Assembly: GCF_019139535.1 (NCBI RefSeq)
Contig: NZ_CP077073.1
Span: forward strand, 4,244,501 to 4,308,500
Length of the DNA stretch: 64,000 bases
From: Pseudomonas muyukensis
GTDB taxonomy: Bacteria; Pseudomonadota; Gammaproteobacteria; Pseudomonadales; Pseudomonadaceae
Reading direction: 5' to 3'
In this document: one piece after another, positions 1 through 9,116 of the stretch
Position numbering within the stretch: the stretch's first letter is position 1
Layout of the letters: each line of letters starts with the position of its first letter
The notes under the pieces: generated by a model
What the model saw: only the letters and a program-made list of their open reading frames with translations
Database searches by the model: none
Told to the model about the DNA's origin: nothing
Position numbers and translations under genes: made by a program

Positions 1-3000
1 CCCGCCAGCAGGTCGAGACGGTCGCCGGCCTCCACCAGGCCGCTGTTGACCAGGTTGTTGCCGGCCTGGGCCGACAGGTTGTGGGTCGCGCGCAGGGTAC
101 CGACGTTGTCGAGGTTCTGCCCGGCGATCAGGTTGACGTCGCTGCCGGCAATCAACGCGCCGTTGGGCGCCAGGCGGTCATTGGAGTGGGCCAGGTAGAG
201 CACCGGCACCAACACCTGCTCGCCATTGACCTCGGCGTTTTCCAGCCACACGATGTCGTGGGTCAGGGCCGCCACCTGCTCGGCGGTCAGGCTCACGCCC
301 ACCGCCAGGTTGAGCTGCTGCTTGCTCTGGATGGCGTTGTCCATCAGGTACTTGAACAGCTTCTCGTCGGTGTCCTGGCCGTCGATGAAGCGCTGGCCGG
401 TACGGGCGACCACGGCCTGCTGCACCAGTTTCTGCTCGTAGAAACCGTCACCCAGGCGCTTGGCGCTCAGGTCGGGGTCGTAGCCGAGGTTCGCCAGCAG
501 GTAGTCCGAACTCATGAACTGCTTGAGGTCGGTGAGTACCGGGTTGGTTTCGATCAGGTACTTGTGCGGGTTGCTGCGCACGCTGCTGTCGGGCAGGCCC
601 TGCACACGGTCGATGGTGATCGGCGCCGGGCCCTGGGCGTTCAGCGCGGCGGCCTGGGTGATACCGTCGTTCACCTGCGTACGCCCCGGCAGCAGCGGGC
701 CGCTGCCTGCGCCCGGCAAGGCGGTGTCGATGGCGCTGGCATCGCCGACAACGGTGGCCTGGCCACGGCTGGCGGTACTTAGCTCGGTGCTGCGGCCGGC
801 CGCCTGGGTGACGTCACCCAGGTTGATGTCGCGCGCCAGCACCTGCGGCAGCGGCTGCTGGCGCTGCACGGCGCTCAGGCTGGCGCCGCCCAGGGTCCAG
901 CTTTGCGGGCCGCTGTTGGCCGGCGTGCTGCCGGCGTCGGTGCTCAGGCGGAACAAGCCGTGCTGGCCGCTGGGCAGGCTGAAGCCCGGCAGCGCCAGCG
1001 GGTTGACCTGCTGCTGGGCCAGGTCTGGCGGCAACTGCTGGTTGAGGTTGATCCGAGTGGAGAACGCGGTGCCCGGCGCCGAGGTGTCGGTACGCGCGCC
1101 ACTGCCGATGTAGTCGTAGCCCGGGCGCACCACGCTGTTGCTGATGCCGTTGCCGGCGCTGATGCTCACCGCGCCGCCGGCCTGCATCACCCCGGCATAG
1201 CTCTGGTCGCCGCCGGCGAGCTTGCGGCTGCTGCCCAGCGATACCAGCTCCGCTTCGGTCATGCCGATGAAGCCGGCCAGGGCGCCTTGCAGGCCGCCCA
1301 GGTCGTTGGGGTTGTAGCCGGCGCTCTCGTACCAGTACTTGCTGGTGACCGAGTTGGCGACGCTGTACCAGCCGCCGGCGTTCTTGGTGCGCGCCGAGCG
1401 GAAGATACGGGTGGTCTCGGTCTCGCCGGTCTCCACGCCGCTGTTGGTGAGGTTGTTCACCGACGCCACCAGGCTGCCGGCGGCAGCGATGGTGCTGCTG
1501 CTGTTGAGCAGGTCGCCGCCGCGGATCGTGAGGTTGGCGCCCGTGGTGATGCTCGACGCGGCGCTGGCCTCGGTGACATCGAACTTGTCGCGCTGGACGA
1601 TTTCCCAGACGTGGTTGCGCTTGCCACCGCAGTCGCCGGCGTTGTAGCCCTCGATACAGGCGACTTCGCCGATGCGCGCGGTGTACACGCCCTTGTTGTC
1701 GGTCTTGAGTACCGCGCGCACGTTCTGCACGGTGCTGGCGGCCAGGCTCATCGAGCCATCGCTCTGCAGCGAGCCGGAGCTGTTGACGATGCTGCTGGCC
1801 AGGGTGCCCTGGCCGTCGCGGTCGATGGTCAGGTTGCCCAGGCTGTAGACGTCGGCATAGCTGTTGGTCAGGCTGTCGACACGCAGGCCAATGTCGGCGC
1901 CGCTGAACAGCAGGCCATGGTCGTTGACCAGGGCGCCGGTGGTCAGGGTCAGGTTCTGCGCGGCGCCCAGGGTGCCCTGGTTGTTGACGGCACCTGCCGC
2001 GACGGTGAGGCCGGCCGCCGAGGTCAGGCGTCCGGCGTTGTTCAACTGGCCGGCCACCGAGACGCTGGTGGCGCCGCCCCCGGCGATGCTGCCAGTGCCG
2101 CTCAGGCTGGCCTGCGAGGCGCCCAGGCCCAGGGTGCCGCGACTGCTCAGGCGACCGTTGCCAGTGTAGCTGCCGCCCAGGTTCAGGCTGAGGCTGCCGT
2201 CACTGGCGATCAGGCCATCGTTGCTCCAGGTGCCACCAGTGCCCACCAGCGTATCGCTGGCCAGCAACTGGCCGCTGGCGGTCTGGCTGAAGTCGCCGAC
2301 ATTGACCGTCAGGCGCCCGGCCTGGATGACGTTGCTGTTGCGCCAGCTGCCGGCGTTGAGGGTCAGGCCGCCTCGGGTGACGATGCTGCCGCCGGCGCCG
2401 GTGACGTTGGCGGTGGCGATATCGAAGGTGCCGTTGCCCACGTGCAGCAGGCTGCCACCGCCGTTGAGGAAGCTGCCGACGCCCAGGCTGAGGTCGGTGT
2501 TGGCGGTTTCCAGGGTGCCGTTGCGGTTGTCGAACTGCCCGCCGATCTGCAGGCGGGTCGCGCCAATGGTGCCCAGGGCGCGCAGCTGGCCGGTCTGGTT
2601 GTCGAGGCTGGCCGCCTTGATCGCCAGGGTGCTGTCGCTTTCGATAATGCCCAGGCGGTTGTTCAGCGCGCCACTGAGGTCAAGGTCGATGCGCTGGCCG
2701 GCGATCTGGCCATCGTTGTCGCCGCTGTTGTCGAAGTTGCCGCCGCTGACCTTGACCAGGCCCTTGGCGTACAGGCCGCCGTTGCGGTTGTCGAAATCGG
2801 CGGTGGTGACCTGGGCGTCGCCGGCCTGCGCGGCGATCCGCCCGCCGTAGTTGTCGATGCCGCCAAGCGCCTTGAGGGTCAGGAACTGGCCCTGGGTGGT
2901 GCCGCCCTGGCGGTTGTTGTTGAGGTCATAACCGTTGCGCAGCACGCCGCGCAGGTCGGCGTTCACGCCGCCCTTGAGGCTGGCGAGCACGCCGCCGCGG

Positions 3001-6000
3001 TTGTCCACGTTGGCGGCGCTGACATCGAGGTTGCCGTTGTCGGCAAGGATGCGTCCGCTCTGGTTGTCGATGTCGCCGGTCACCAGCTTGAGGGCGCCCT
3101 GGCCCTGCAGGGTGCCCTTGCCGTTTTCCAGGCTGGCGGCGCGCACATCGAGGTTGCCGTTCTGGCTGTAGATCAGGCCGTCGGCGCTGTTCTGCAGCAC
3201 GCCGTCCACGGCCAGGGTCAATGGCTGGCCGGCCGCGACGGTGCCGCGGTTGCGGTTGTCCAGGCTGCCGGCGAGCAGGCTCAGCAGGCCCTGGCTGACG
3301 ATCTGCCCACCCTGGTTGCCGACCTGGGTGGCGCGCTCGATGCGCAAGGGGCCCGCACTGGCCAGCTTGCCTTGGGTGTTGGTCAAGGCGCCGAGCAGGT
3401 CAAGGGTGACCGCGCCATTGCCGACCAGGGTGCCGCCGCTGTTGTCCAGGCTGGTGGCGTTGAGCGTCACGGCCTGCTGGGCGTTGATGCCACCGGCCAC
3501 GTTGCCCAGGGTCATGGCGTTGAGGGCCAGGGCCGCGCCGCTGTCGATCAGGCCGCCTTGGCCATTGTTGAGCAGGCCGGTGATATCCAGGCGCTGGCCA
3601 GCGGCGCTGGAAAGAATGCCCTTGCCGCTGTTGTCCAGGTTCGCTGCCTTTACGGTCAGCGCCTGCTGGCTGACCAGGGCGCCGCCGCCACTGTTCAGCA
3701 CATCGCCGCTCACCGTCGCCTGCAGCGCGCCGCTGCGACTGGACAGGGTACCCTGGTTGCGGTTGTCGAGGCTGTCGAGGGTAACCTCCACCCCCTGCCA
3801 GCCCGAGACCAGGCCAGCCTGGTTGAGCAGGCGCTGGGCATCGAGCGTCAGTTGGCCGCTGCTGATCAGCTTGCCGCCGCCGTTGTCCAGGGTGCGCGCC
3901 TTGAACGCCAGGGCCTGCTGGGTGGACAGCTCGCCGCCCTGGTTGCTCAGGTCGCGCAAATGCGCGACGGTCAACGCGCCGTCGGTCTTGATCAGGCCGC
4001 CGTCGTTGTTCAGGTCGCCCGTGGCGCTACCCAGGTCGAGGGCGATGGCGCCGCCGAGCAGCGAGCCCGCGCGGTTGTCGATGCCACGGCCGCTGACTTG
4101 CAGCTTGCCGGCCGCATTGATCAGCCCTTGCTGGCTGTTGTCGATATTGTCGGCCAGTTGCAGGTCAAGGTCGCCGCGACTGGTCAGGATGCCGCCACGG
4201 TTGTCCAGGCTGGCGGCACGGGTGTCGAGGGACGCCGCGGCGACCAGGCCCTTGATGTTGCTCAGGGCCTGGTCGATGCGCAGGACCAGGCCCTGGTTGC
4301 TCAGCAGCTTGCCGTTGTCGTTGTCCAGGCTGCGCGCGGCCAGGGTGAAAGCCTGGGCCGAGGAGATCTCGCCCCCCTGGTTGTTCACCCGCTCGAGATT
4401 TTTGAGCACCAGCACAGGCGCGTTGATCAGGCCCTGGCGGTTGTCCAGCAGGCCATGCTCGACGTCCAGGGTCAGCGCGCTGTTGCTGAACAGCTGGCCA
4501 CCCTGCTGGTCCAGGCCGCTGACGCGAACATCCACCGCGCCGTTGCTGCCGATGCGGCCCGCGTCGCGGTTGGTCAGCTGACCGCTGACCAGGTTCAGGC
4601 TGGCGTCGCTGTCGATCCGGCCCTTGCGGCTGTTGTCCAGGCTGGCGCTGGTGAGGCTGGCCGGCCCCTTGGCGCTGATGATGCCCTGGTCGCTGTTGTC
4701 GAGGTGGGCACCGCTGAGCAGCAGTGCGCCGTCGGTGAGCAGTTCACCGCCCTGGTTGAGGATGTCGCCCGCGTGTTCGAGGGTCAGCGCGCCGCCGCTG
4801 GAGAGGCTGCCGGCACGGTTGTCGAGGGTGTCGCTGGCCAGGCCCAGGGTGCCTTCGGCATCGATCTGGCCCGCGCGGTTGTCGAGTTTGCCGCGCAGGT
4901 TGGCAGTGAGCGCCTGTCGGGATTGCAGCAGGCCGCCCGCGTTGTCCAGGCTGTCGCCGGTCAGGGTCAGCCCGGTCTTGCCCGAGAGCAGGCCCTTGCT
5001 GCGGTTGATCACTTCGGCCACGGTCAGTTGCAACCGGCCCTCGGCCAGGAGCTTGCCGCCATCGCTGTTGTCCAGGCGTGCGCCGCCCAGGGTCACGCCG
5101 GCCTTGCCCGACAGCTCGCCGCCACGGTTGTCCACCTTGGCCACTTGCACGTCCAGTCCCTGGGTCGCCGCCACCTGGCCACCCTGGCGGTTGTCGAGCA
5201 CCTCACCGCTGAGGCTCAGCTCGTCACCGGCCAGCAGTTGGCCGGCCTGGTTGTCGAGGTTGCCGACCTTGGCCAGCAGCGCGGCCTTGGCGGATACCAG
5301 CCCTTGCTGGTTGGCCAGGCTTGCCGCCTGCAGGTCCAGGCGTTGGTCGGCGATCAGCGTGCCGCCCAGGTTGCGCAGCTCAGTGTCGACCACGACTTGC
5401 TGGGTGCCGCGGCTGCTGATCATCCCCTGGCTGTTGTCCAGGCTGTGGCTGTGCAGGTCCAGGCCATTGGCCGAGACCAGGCCATTGAGGTTGTTCAGCG
5501 CCTGCTCGATGCGCAGGGTCAGGCCCTGCTGGCCGATCAGCTTGCCGTTGCTGTTGTCCAGGCTGCGGGCCGCCAGGCTGAAGGCCTGGGCGCTGGAGAT
5601 CTCGCCGTGCTGGTTGTCGACGTCGGCGAGGTTCTTCAGCACCAGTAACGGAGCGTTGATCAACCCCTTGTGGTTGCTCAGGCGCCCCTGGTTCAGGTCC
5701 AGGGTCAGGGCGCTTTTGCTGAACAGCTCCCCCCCCTCCTGGGCCAGGCCGCTGACGCTGGCCACCAGGGCCTTTTCGCTGGCGATGCGGCTGCCCTGGC
5801 CGTTGTTGAGCTGACCGGTGGTGAGGTCGAGGCGGTCGCCACTGACCAGGCGCGCACCCGCGCCGTTGTCGAAGCTGCCGGTAGCGACCTTGACCGCGCC
5901 CTGGCCGCTGAGCAGGCCGGCGTCGCTGTTGTCCAGGCTCTGGCTGGTCAGGGTCAGGCCGGCGTCGCCGATGATCGAACCCTTGCGGTTGAGCAGCGCG

Positions 6001-9000
6001 CCCTGGCTGGTCAGAACCAGGTCGTCGGCGCTCGACAGCTTGCCGGTGCTGTTGTCCAGGCGGCCGACCGTGGCGCTCAGGCGGCCATCGGCGCTGATCA
6101 CGCCGAGCAGGTTGTCCAGGCCGGCATCGAGGCGGATGTCCAGCGCCTGGCGCGCGACCAGGCGACCCTGGCCGTTGTCCAGGCGCTGGCCGACGACGTT
6201 CACCGCGCCCTTGCCCGACAGCAGGCCCTGGTTGCGGTTGAGCACCTCGGCCACCTGCAGGTCCAGGTCGCTGCCGGCAAGCAGCTTGCCGTTGTCGCTG
6301 TTGTCGAGCTTGGCGCCCTTGACCGTCAGGCCGGTCTTGCTGGACAGCTCGCCGCCCCGGTTGTCGACCTCGGCCACCTCGAGCTTCAACGCCTGCTTGG
6401 CACCGATCTGGCCACCATTGCGGTTGTCCAGGCTGGCACCGGTCAGGGTCAGGTCGCCGTCGGCGACCAGCGCCCCCTTGTGGTTGGTCAGCTGGGTGAT
6501 CTGGGCCACCAGCGCGCGTTGGCTGGAGATACGCCCACCGCTGTTGTCCAGGCTGGCGCTTTCCAGGCGCACAGGGCCGACGGCATTGAGCAGGCCGTCG
6601 CGGTTGTCCAGGTGGCTGCCGGTGTAGGTCAGCGCCGCCAGGCTGTTGAGCAACCCTTGCTGGCGGTTGTCCAGCTGGTCGACGGCGAGCACGGCCTGTT
6701 GGTCGGCGCGCAGCTTGCCGCCACGGTTGTCCAGCTTGGCCGCGCGCAGGTCGACACCGCCCTTGGCGATGATTGCGCCTTGCTGGTTATCCAGCAGGCC
6801 CTGGATGCGGGCCTTCAGGTCGGCATCGCCGACCAGGTTGCCGGCCTCGCGGTTATCCAGGCTGGCCGCCTCGAGGTCGATCGTTCCGGCCGAGCCGAGC
6901 AGGCCGTCACGGTTGTCCAGGGCGGCGCCCAGGGCGACCTTCAACCCGCCGTCACCGGTGACCTGGCCCTTGCGGTTGTCCAGGCTCTGGCCCTTGAGGG
7001 TGGTGGTGCCGGCGCTGGAGATCTCGCCGTCCTGGTTGTCGCTGGCCCCGGCCAGCGTCAGGCCGAGGTCGCCACGGCTGGTGACGGTGCCTTCACGGTT
7101 GTCGAGGCTGGCTGCGCTCAGCGTGACGCCGTTGGCCGAGACCAGGCCACCGACGTTGTTCAGGGTCTGCTGCAACTGCACGGTCAAGCCCTGGTTGCCC
7201 AGCAGCTTGCCGAGGCTGTTGTCCAGGTTGCGCGCCACCAGGGCGAAGGCCTGGGCGCTGGAGATCTCGCCGTTGTGGTTGTCGACGCTGTCGAGGTTGT
7301 TCAGGGTCAGGCGTGGGGCGTTGATCAGGCCGTCCTGGTTGTTCAGGTGGCCCTTGTTGAGGTCCAGGGTCAGTTCGCCGAGGCTGGTCAGGCGGCCGCC
7401 ATCCTGCTGGTCGAGCCCGCGCACATTGGCGGTCAGCGCCTGGTTGCTGGCGATGCGGCCGGCGCCACTGTTGTTCACCTGGCCGGCCTTGAGGTCGAGG
7501 GTCTGCACGCTGGTGAGCTGGCCGGCGCGGTTGTCCACGCCAGCGCTGGCGTTGATGTCCAGGTGCTGGCCGGCGTTGAGGGTGCCGGCCTGGTTGTCCA
7601 GGGTAGCGACCTGCGCACTCAGCCGGCCTTGGCTGGCCAGCTCGCCGGTATGGTTGTCGAGGTGCCCGGCGTGGGCTTCGATGGCCTGGTCGGCCTTGAT
7701 CAAGCCGCCCTGGCCGTTCAACAGGCGGCCCGCTTGCAGGTTGGCCTGGCCGGCGCTGAGCAGGCGGCCCTTGTCGTGGTTGTCCAGGGTGTCGGCGCTG
7801 GCGCTCAGCTGGCGTTGGGCGCTCAGGGTACCGCCCTGGTTGCTCAGGGTCTGCGCGGCGCTGGCGCTCAGGTCGCGGCTGGCCACCACGCTCTGGCCGC
7901 GGTTATCGATATGCTGCGCGTTCAGGCGTACATCGCCGCTGGCGTTGCGGCTGTTGTCGGGGTTGACCCCGGCCTCGATGATGCCGTGGTTGGTCAGGCG
8001 GCCACCGCTGTCGAGGTCGATGCGCTGACCGGCAGCCAGGTTGTTGCGGTTGTTCAGGTCACCCTGGGTCTTGACCTTGAGCTCGGTGCCGGCGTACACC
8101 GCGCCCTGGGCATCTAGCTGGCCGGCGTTGATCGCCACCGCGCCCTTGTCGGCGGTCGCCTCGACCATGCGCAACTGGCCGTTGGCGTCGAGCTGGATAT
8201 CCCCGCCGCTGGCAATCAGCTTGCCGTCGAGCTTCACCCCGACCCCCGCTTCGGTGCCCACCAGGGTGATGGCGCCGGCATACATGCCGCCCAGCGCCGA
8301 GGAGTCGATGGCCAGCTGCGGCGCGGTCGCCGGATTGGCCGCCCGCGCGGTGGCCTTGAGCGTCTGCGCGTCGACATCGTTGGCACCGGCGACCACCGCC
8401 AGCTGGCGAGCCTGGATCTGCGCGTTGATCTTGGCGCTGCGGGTGATGATCTCGAACTGGTCGATGTTGCTGGCGTTGAGGCCCGCGCCTTCGATGGCGA
8501 CACTGCCCTGCTCCACCTGGTAGCGCTGCAGTTGGCCGTTCTCGATCACCGGCTTGCCGGTGGTCAGGGTCGCTCGCGGGGTGTTGATGAAACCGCAACC
8601 ATTGCAGGTGACACCGTAGGGGTTGGCGACGATGACATGCGCCGCCTGCCCCGCCACTTCGGTATAGCCCTTGAGCTGGCTGGGGTTGGCGCCGTTGACC
8701 TCGTTGAGGATCACGCTGGCCGAGCGCCCGGCCAGGTTGCTGTTGCCCAGGATGATCCCGCCCAGCTGGGTGGACTGGGTGCGGTTGGTGGCGTTGTTGA
8801 GGATCACCCCCTGCTGGCCGACGTTGTAGTCGCTGAAGGTGTTGTGCGAGAGGCCCGAGCCGCTGGGCGCGGCGATATTGACGATAGGCACGCCGTTACC
8901 GGCCTGGCCGAGGCTGGTGCCGCTGCCGTTGACCACGATGCCGTCGGCCATGGCCACCAGCGGCTGCCAGAACATCATGTTGGCCAGCACGAACGCCAAG

Positions 9001-9098
9001 CCGCGCTTGGACAGGCCCCAGAAAGTGTCTCGGGATTGCAAGGCAGCCGAAGGCTGGCGCACCAGGAAGGCGAACTGACGAACGTCCATGTCGGGCAT
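1..9098 (-). CDS. CdiA/FHA-like two-partner secretion exoprotein (TpsA), 3' end beyond window
   Basis: Large secreted adhesin or contact-dependent inhibition protein exported by the TpsB encoded just upstream. I read about 3032 codons in one frame without a stop. An N-terminal extended signal region precedes a TPS secretion domain with the typical pieces ILNNATN, GGIILGN and SVILNEVNGANP (residues about 40-200). From roughly residue 350 to 2300 come imperfect repeats of 20-25 residues built on a (S/L)LDN(R/S)GG core. Near the left edge (positions about 180-560) lies a conserved CdiA/FhaB block with LGYDPDLSAKRLGDGFYEQ and LTHDIVWLE. Start chosen at 9098 (MPDMDV); 9089 is an in-frame alternative and neither has a strong ribosome site. 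The C-terminus, which would carry any toxin, is missing. Whether it is a plain haemagglutinin or CdiA cannot be decided here. Confidence 0.9.
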   Translation of the reverse strand, partial: MPDMDVRQFAFLVRQPSAALQSRDTFWGLSKRGLAFVLANMMFWQPLVAMADGIVVNGSGTSLGQAGNGVPIVNIAAPSGSGLSHNTFSDYNVGQQGVILNNATNRTQSTQLGGIILGNSNLAGRSASVILNEVNGANPSQLKGYTEVAGQAAHVIVANPYGVTCNGCGFINTPRATLTTGKPVIENGQLQRYQVEQGSVAIEGAGLNASNIDQFEIITRSAKINAQIQARQLAVVAGANDVDAQTLKATARAANPATAPQLAIDSSALGGMYAGAITLVGTEAGVGVKLDGKLIASGGDIQLDANGQLRMVEATADKGAVAINAGQLDAQGAVYAGTELKVKTQGDLNNRNNLAAGQRIDLDSGGRLTNHGIIEAGVNPDNSRNASGDVRLNAQHIDNRGQSVVASRDLSASAAQTLSNQGGTLSAQRQLSASADTLDNHDKGRLLSAGQANLQAGRLLNGQGGLIKADQAIEAHAGHLDNHTGELASQGRLSAQVATLDNQAGTLNAGQHLDINASAGVDNRAGQLTSVQTLDLKAGQVNNSGAGRIASNQALTANVRGLDQQDGGRLTSLGELTLDLNKGHLNNQDGLINAPRLTLNNLDSVDNHNGEISSAQAFALVARNLDNSLGKLLGNQGLTVQLQQTLNNVGGLVSANGVTLSAASLDNREGTVTSRGDLGLTLAGASDNQDGEISSAGTTTLKGQSLDNRKGQVTGDGGLKVALGAALDNRDGLLGSAGTIDLEAASLDNREAGNLVGDADLKARIQGLLDNQQGAIIAKGGVDLRAAKLDNRGGKLRADQQAVLAVDQLDNRQQGLLNSLAALTYTGSHLDNRDGLLNAVGPVRLESASLDNSGGRISSQRALVAQITQLTNHKGALVADGDLTLTGASLDNRNGGQIGAKQALKLEVAEVDNRGGELSSKTGLTVKGAKLDNSDNGKLLAGSDLDLQVAEVLNRNQGLLSGKGAVNVVGQRLDNGQGRLVARQALDIRLDAGLDNLLGVISADGRLSATVGRLDNSTGKLSSADDLVLTSQGALLNRKGSIIGDAGLTLTSQSLDNSDAGLLSGQGAVKVATGSFDNGAGARLVSGDRLDLTTGQLNNGQGSRIASEKALVASVSGLAQEGGELFSKSALTLDLNQGRLSNHKGLINAPLLVLKNLADVDNQHGEISSAQAFSLAARSLDNSNGKLIGQQGLTLRIEQALNNLNGLVSANGLDLHSHSLDNSQGMISSRGTQQVVVDTELRNLGGTLIADQRLDLQAASLANQQGLVSAKAALLAKVGNLDNQAGQLLAGDELSLSGEVLDNRQGGQVAATQGLDVQVAKVDNRGGELSGKAGVTLGGARLDNSDGGKLLAEGRLQLTVAEVINRSKGLLSGKTGLTLTGDSLDNAGGLLQSRQALTANLRGKLDNRAGQIDAEGTLGLASDTLDNRAGSLSSGGALTLEHAGDILNQGGELLTDGALLLSGAHLDNSDQGIISAKGPASLTSASLDNSRKGRIDSDASLNLVSGQLTNRDAGRIGSNGAVDVRVSGLDQQGGQLFSNSALTLDVEHGLLDNRQGLINAPVLVLKNLERVNNQGGEISSAQAFTLAARSLDNDNGKLLSNQGLVLRIDQALSNIKGLVAAASLDTRAASLDNRGGILTSRGDLDLQLADNIDNSQQGLINAAGKLQVSGRGIDNRAGSLLGGAIALDLGSATGDLNNDGGLIKTDGALTVAHLRDLSNQGGELSTQQALAFKARTLDNGGGKLISSGQLTLDAQRLLNQAGLVSGWQGVEVTLDSLDNRNQGTLSSRSGALQATVSGDVLNSGGGALVSQQALTVKAANLDNSGKGILSSAAGQRLDITGLLNNGQGGLIDSGAALALNAMTLGNVAGGINAQQAVTLNATSLDNSGGTLVGNGAVTLDLLGALTNTQGKLASAGPLRIERATQVGNQGGQIVSQGLLSLLAGSLDNRNRGTVAAGQPLTLAVDGVLQNSADGLIYSQNGNLDVRAASLENGKGTLQGQGALKLVTGDIDNQSGRILADNGNLDVSAANVDNRGGVLASLKGGVNADLRGVLRNGYDLNNNRQGGTTQGQFLTLKALGGIDNYGGRIAAQAGDAQVTTADFDNRNGGLYAKGLVKVSGGNFDNSGDNDGQIAGQRIDLDLSGALNNRLGIIESDSTLAIKAASLDNQTGQLRALGTIGATRLQIGGQFDNRNGTLETANTDLSLGVGSFLNGGGSLLHVGNGTFDIATANVTGAGGSIVTRGGLTLNAGSWRNSNVIQAGRLTVNVGDFSQTASGQLLASDTLVGTGGTWSNDGLIASDGSLSLNLGGSYTGNGRLSSRGTLGLGASQASLSGTGSIAGGGATSVSVAGQLNNAGRLTSAAGLTVAAGAVNNQGTLGAAQNLTLTTGALVNDHGLLFSGADIGLRVDSLTNSYADVYSLGNLTIDRDGQGTLASSIVNSSGSLQSDGSMSLAASTVQNVRAVLKTDNKGVYTARIGEVACIEGYNAGDCGGKRNHVWEIVQRDKFDVTEASAASSITTGANLTIRGGDLLNSSSTIAAAGSLVASVNNLTNSGVETGETETTRIFRSARTKNAGGWYSVANSVTSKYWYESAGYNPNDLGGLQGALAGFIGMTEAELVSLGSSRKLAGGDQSYAGVMQAGGAVSISAGNGISNSVVRPGYDYIGSGARTDTSAPGTAFSTRINLNQQLPPDLAQQQVNPLALPGFSLPSGQHGLFRLSTDAGSTPANSGPQSWTLGGASLSAVQRQQPLPQVLARDINLGDVTQAAGRSTELSTASRGQATVVGDASAIDTALPGAGSGPLLPGRTQVNDGITQAAALNAQGPAPITIDRVQGLPDSSVRSNPHKYLIETNPVLTDLKQFMSSDYLLANLGYDPDLSAKRLGDGFYEQKLVQQAVVARTGQRFIDGQDTDEKLFKYLMDNAIQSKQQLNLAVGVSLTAEQVAALTHDIVWLENAEVNGEQVLVPVLYLAHSNDRLAPNGALIAGSDVNLIAGQNLDNVGTLRATHNLSAQAGNNLVNSGLVEAGDRLDLLA
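1800..7950 (-). repeat. in-frame degenerate tandem repeats within the tpsA gene
   Basis: The plus strand shows a recurring CGGTTGTCCAGGCTG-like word roughly every 60-75 bases; in the tpsA frame it encodes SLDNRGG-like cores. These are the filamentous haemagglutinin repeats that fold into a right-handed beta-helix. I estimate several dozen copies from the spacing and did not count them exactly. They are protein repeats, not a mobile or CRISPR structure. Confidence 0.85.
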
Positions 9099-9116
9099 CT
9101 CTATCGGAAAACGGTG

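Noticed and set aside
81..8598. Long open frames on the plus strand (up to about 1580 residues) across the adhesin region
   Set aside because: They are the antisense of the GC-rich, repetitive tpsA gene. Their sequences are low-complexity Ala/Gly/Val/Gln-rich with no domain, while the minus frame reads a clear TPS exoprotein.
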